Positions 4,950 to 5,477 of a stretch of DNA of 5,477 bases are shown here, one piece after another; position 1 is the stretch's first letter, and every line of letters starts with the position of its first letter. The position numbers and the translations under genes are program-made. The DNA is from an uncultured Actinomycetes bacterium. GTDB taxonomy: Bacteria; Actinomycetota; Thermoleophilia; Gaiellales; F1-60-MAGs149. The stretch covers positions 1 to 5,477 of the forward strand of contig CAINDT010000119.1 in NCBI GenBank assembly GCA_903847495.1, written 5' to 3'. Below the pieces are notes generated by a model. That model worked only from the letters and a program-made list of their open reading frames with translations, was not told the origin of the DNA and did not search any database.

Positions 4950-5477
4950 GTGTGCTTCACCTCCTCGACCGTGTGGATACCGTCATGGAAGATGCTTGCA
5001 GCGAGCGCGGCGGACACGCCCAGTTCCAGCACGTCGGCGATGTCGGCGGGGCTGCTGGCGCCACCGGAGGCGATGATCGGCACGTCGACGGCCTCGAGCA
5101 GTCGTGCGTAGAGCTCGAGGGCGTAGCCGCGCTGCGTCCCGTCGGAGTCCATGCTGGTCACGAGCAGTTCGCCGGCGCCGCGCTCGACGGCCTCCTGCGC
5201 CCACGTCACGGCGTCGCGCCCGGTGGCGCGGCGGCCCCCCGACGCGACCGCCTCCCATGTGCCGTCGGCTCGGCGCGCGTCGATGGCCACGACGATGCAC
5301 TGCGAGCCGTGGCGCTCCGCACACTCGGCAATCAGGTCAGGTCGATCGAGTGCTGCGCTGTTGATCGAGACCTTGTCGGCGCCCGCGCCCAGCAGATCGC
5401 GCACGTGCGGCTCGTCGGAGACGCCGCCGCCGACCGTGAGCGGCACGTCGATGCGCGTACCCGCATCAGCAACCTGC
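4919..5477 (-). CDS. hisF: Imidazole glycerol phosphate synthase, cyclase subunit (5' end outside window)
   Basis: The (beta/alpha)8 cyclase of step 5 uses ammonia delivered by HisH to make imidazole glycerol phosphate and AICAR. About 185 codons are present of a usual 250-260, so roughly the first 65-70 residues lie beyond base 5477; the frame is open to the window edge. Signature segments are PLTVGGGVSDEPHVRDLL, GADKVSINSAAL, VVAIDARRADG and TSMDSDGTQRGY, followed by IIASGGA with ALAASIFHDG for phosphate binding. The catalytic aspartates are the D of AIDAR (codon 5281-5279) and one of those in the MDSDGT loop (near 5143), both present. The protein ends HTCRERHLPMR at TGA 4921-4919, a normal C-terminus, after the hisIE start. 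A GTG at 5446 is internal (conserved DVPLTVGGG), not the start. Confidence 0.96.
   Translation of the reverse strand, partial: QVADAGTRIDVPLTVGGGVSDEPHVRDLLGAGADKVSINSAALDRPDLIAECAERHGSQCIVVAIDARRADGTWEAVASGGRRATGRDAVTWAQEAVERGAGELLVTSMDSDGTQRGYALELYARLLEAVDVPIIASGGASSPADIADVLELGVSAALAASIFHDGIHTVEEVKHTCRERHLPMR
4957..4965 (-). promoter_or_regulatory. Near-perfect Shine-Dalgarno for hisIE inside hisF
   Basis: On the minus strand AGGAGGTGA ends seven bases before the hisIE ATG. It lies inside hisF codons for Glu-Glu-Val near the HisF C-terminus, so one stretch of DNA serves both protein coding and ribosome recruitment. It strongly supports ATG 4949 as the hisIE start. Confidence 0.85.

Noticed and set aside
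1..5477. A new defence, mobile or biosynthetic system
   Set aside because: Every gene except the small methyltransferase has a clear housekeeping family, base composition looks uniform, and there are no integrases, transposases, terminal repeats or CRISPR-like arrays.

Overview
This is a high-GC bacterial chromosome segment made of conserved housekeeping genes in two converging blocks. The gene content, frequent GTG/TTG starts and tight overlaps suggest a high-GC Gram-positive-like bacterium. The IF3 and L35 sequences look actinobacterial to me, perhaps a deep-branching class, but this is impression from memory and not proven by the sequence. The fused hisIE gene is unlike the separate hisI and hisE of well-known Streptomyces and Mycobacterium species, which fits a lineage outside those groups.

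Plus strand, 1-3592: the 3' end of thrS (threonyl-tRNA synthetase), a 163-base gap with dyad symmetries and a possible promoter, then infC (IF3), rpmI (L35), rplT (L20), a SpoU/TrmH-family RNA 2'-O-methyltransferase and a low-specificity L-threonine aldolase. thrS-infC-rpmI-rplT is a classic translation cluster. Many bacteria continue it with an RNA methyltransferase and pheST; here the aldolase follows directly, overlapping the methyltransferase by 8 bases.

Minus strand, 5477-3589 (read right to left): the 3' two-thirds of hisF, a bifunctional hisIE, and a class I SAM-dependent methyltransferase of unknown substrate. hisF and hisIE overlap by 31 bases, and hisIE and the methyltransferase by 4 bases (GTGA), so they are almost certainly co-transcribed and probably translationally coupled. 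HisIE carries out steps 2 and 3 of histidine synthesis, and HisF with HisH (not in the window) makes the imidazole ring.

The two blocks meet tail to tail with interlocking stop codons in a single CTAG, leaving no space for a terminator. I see no mobile element, CRISPR array, phage gene, tRNA or rRNA, and no clearly new biological system. The points most worth a second look are the infC leader (a tandem Shine-Dalgarno/TTG duplication with a seven-codon leader frame, plus an operator-like palindrome), the acidic repeat-bearing tail of IF3, the methyltransferase locked to the his genes, and the zero-gap convergent junction.
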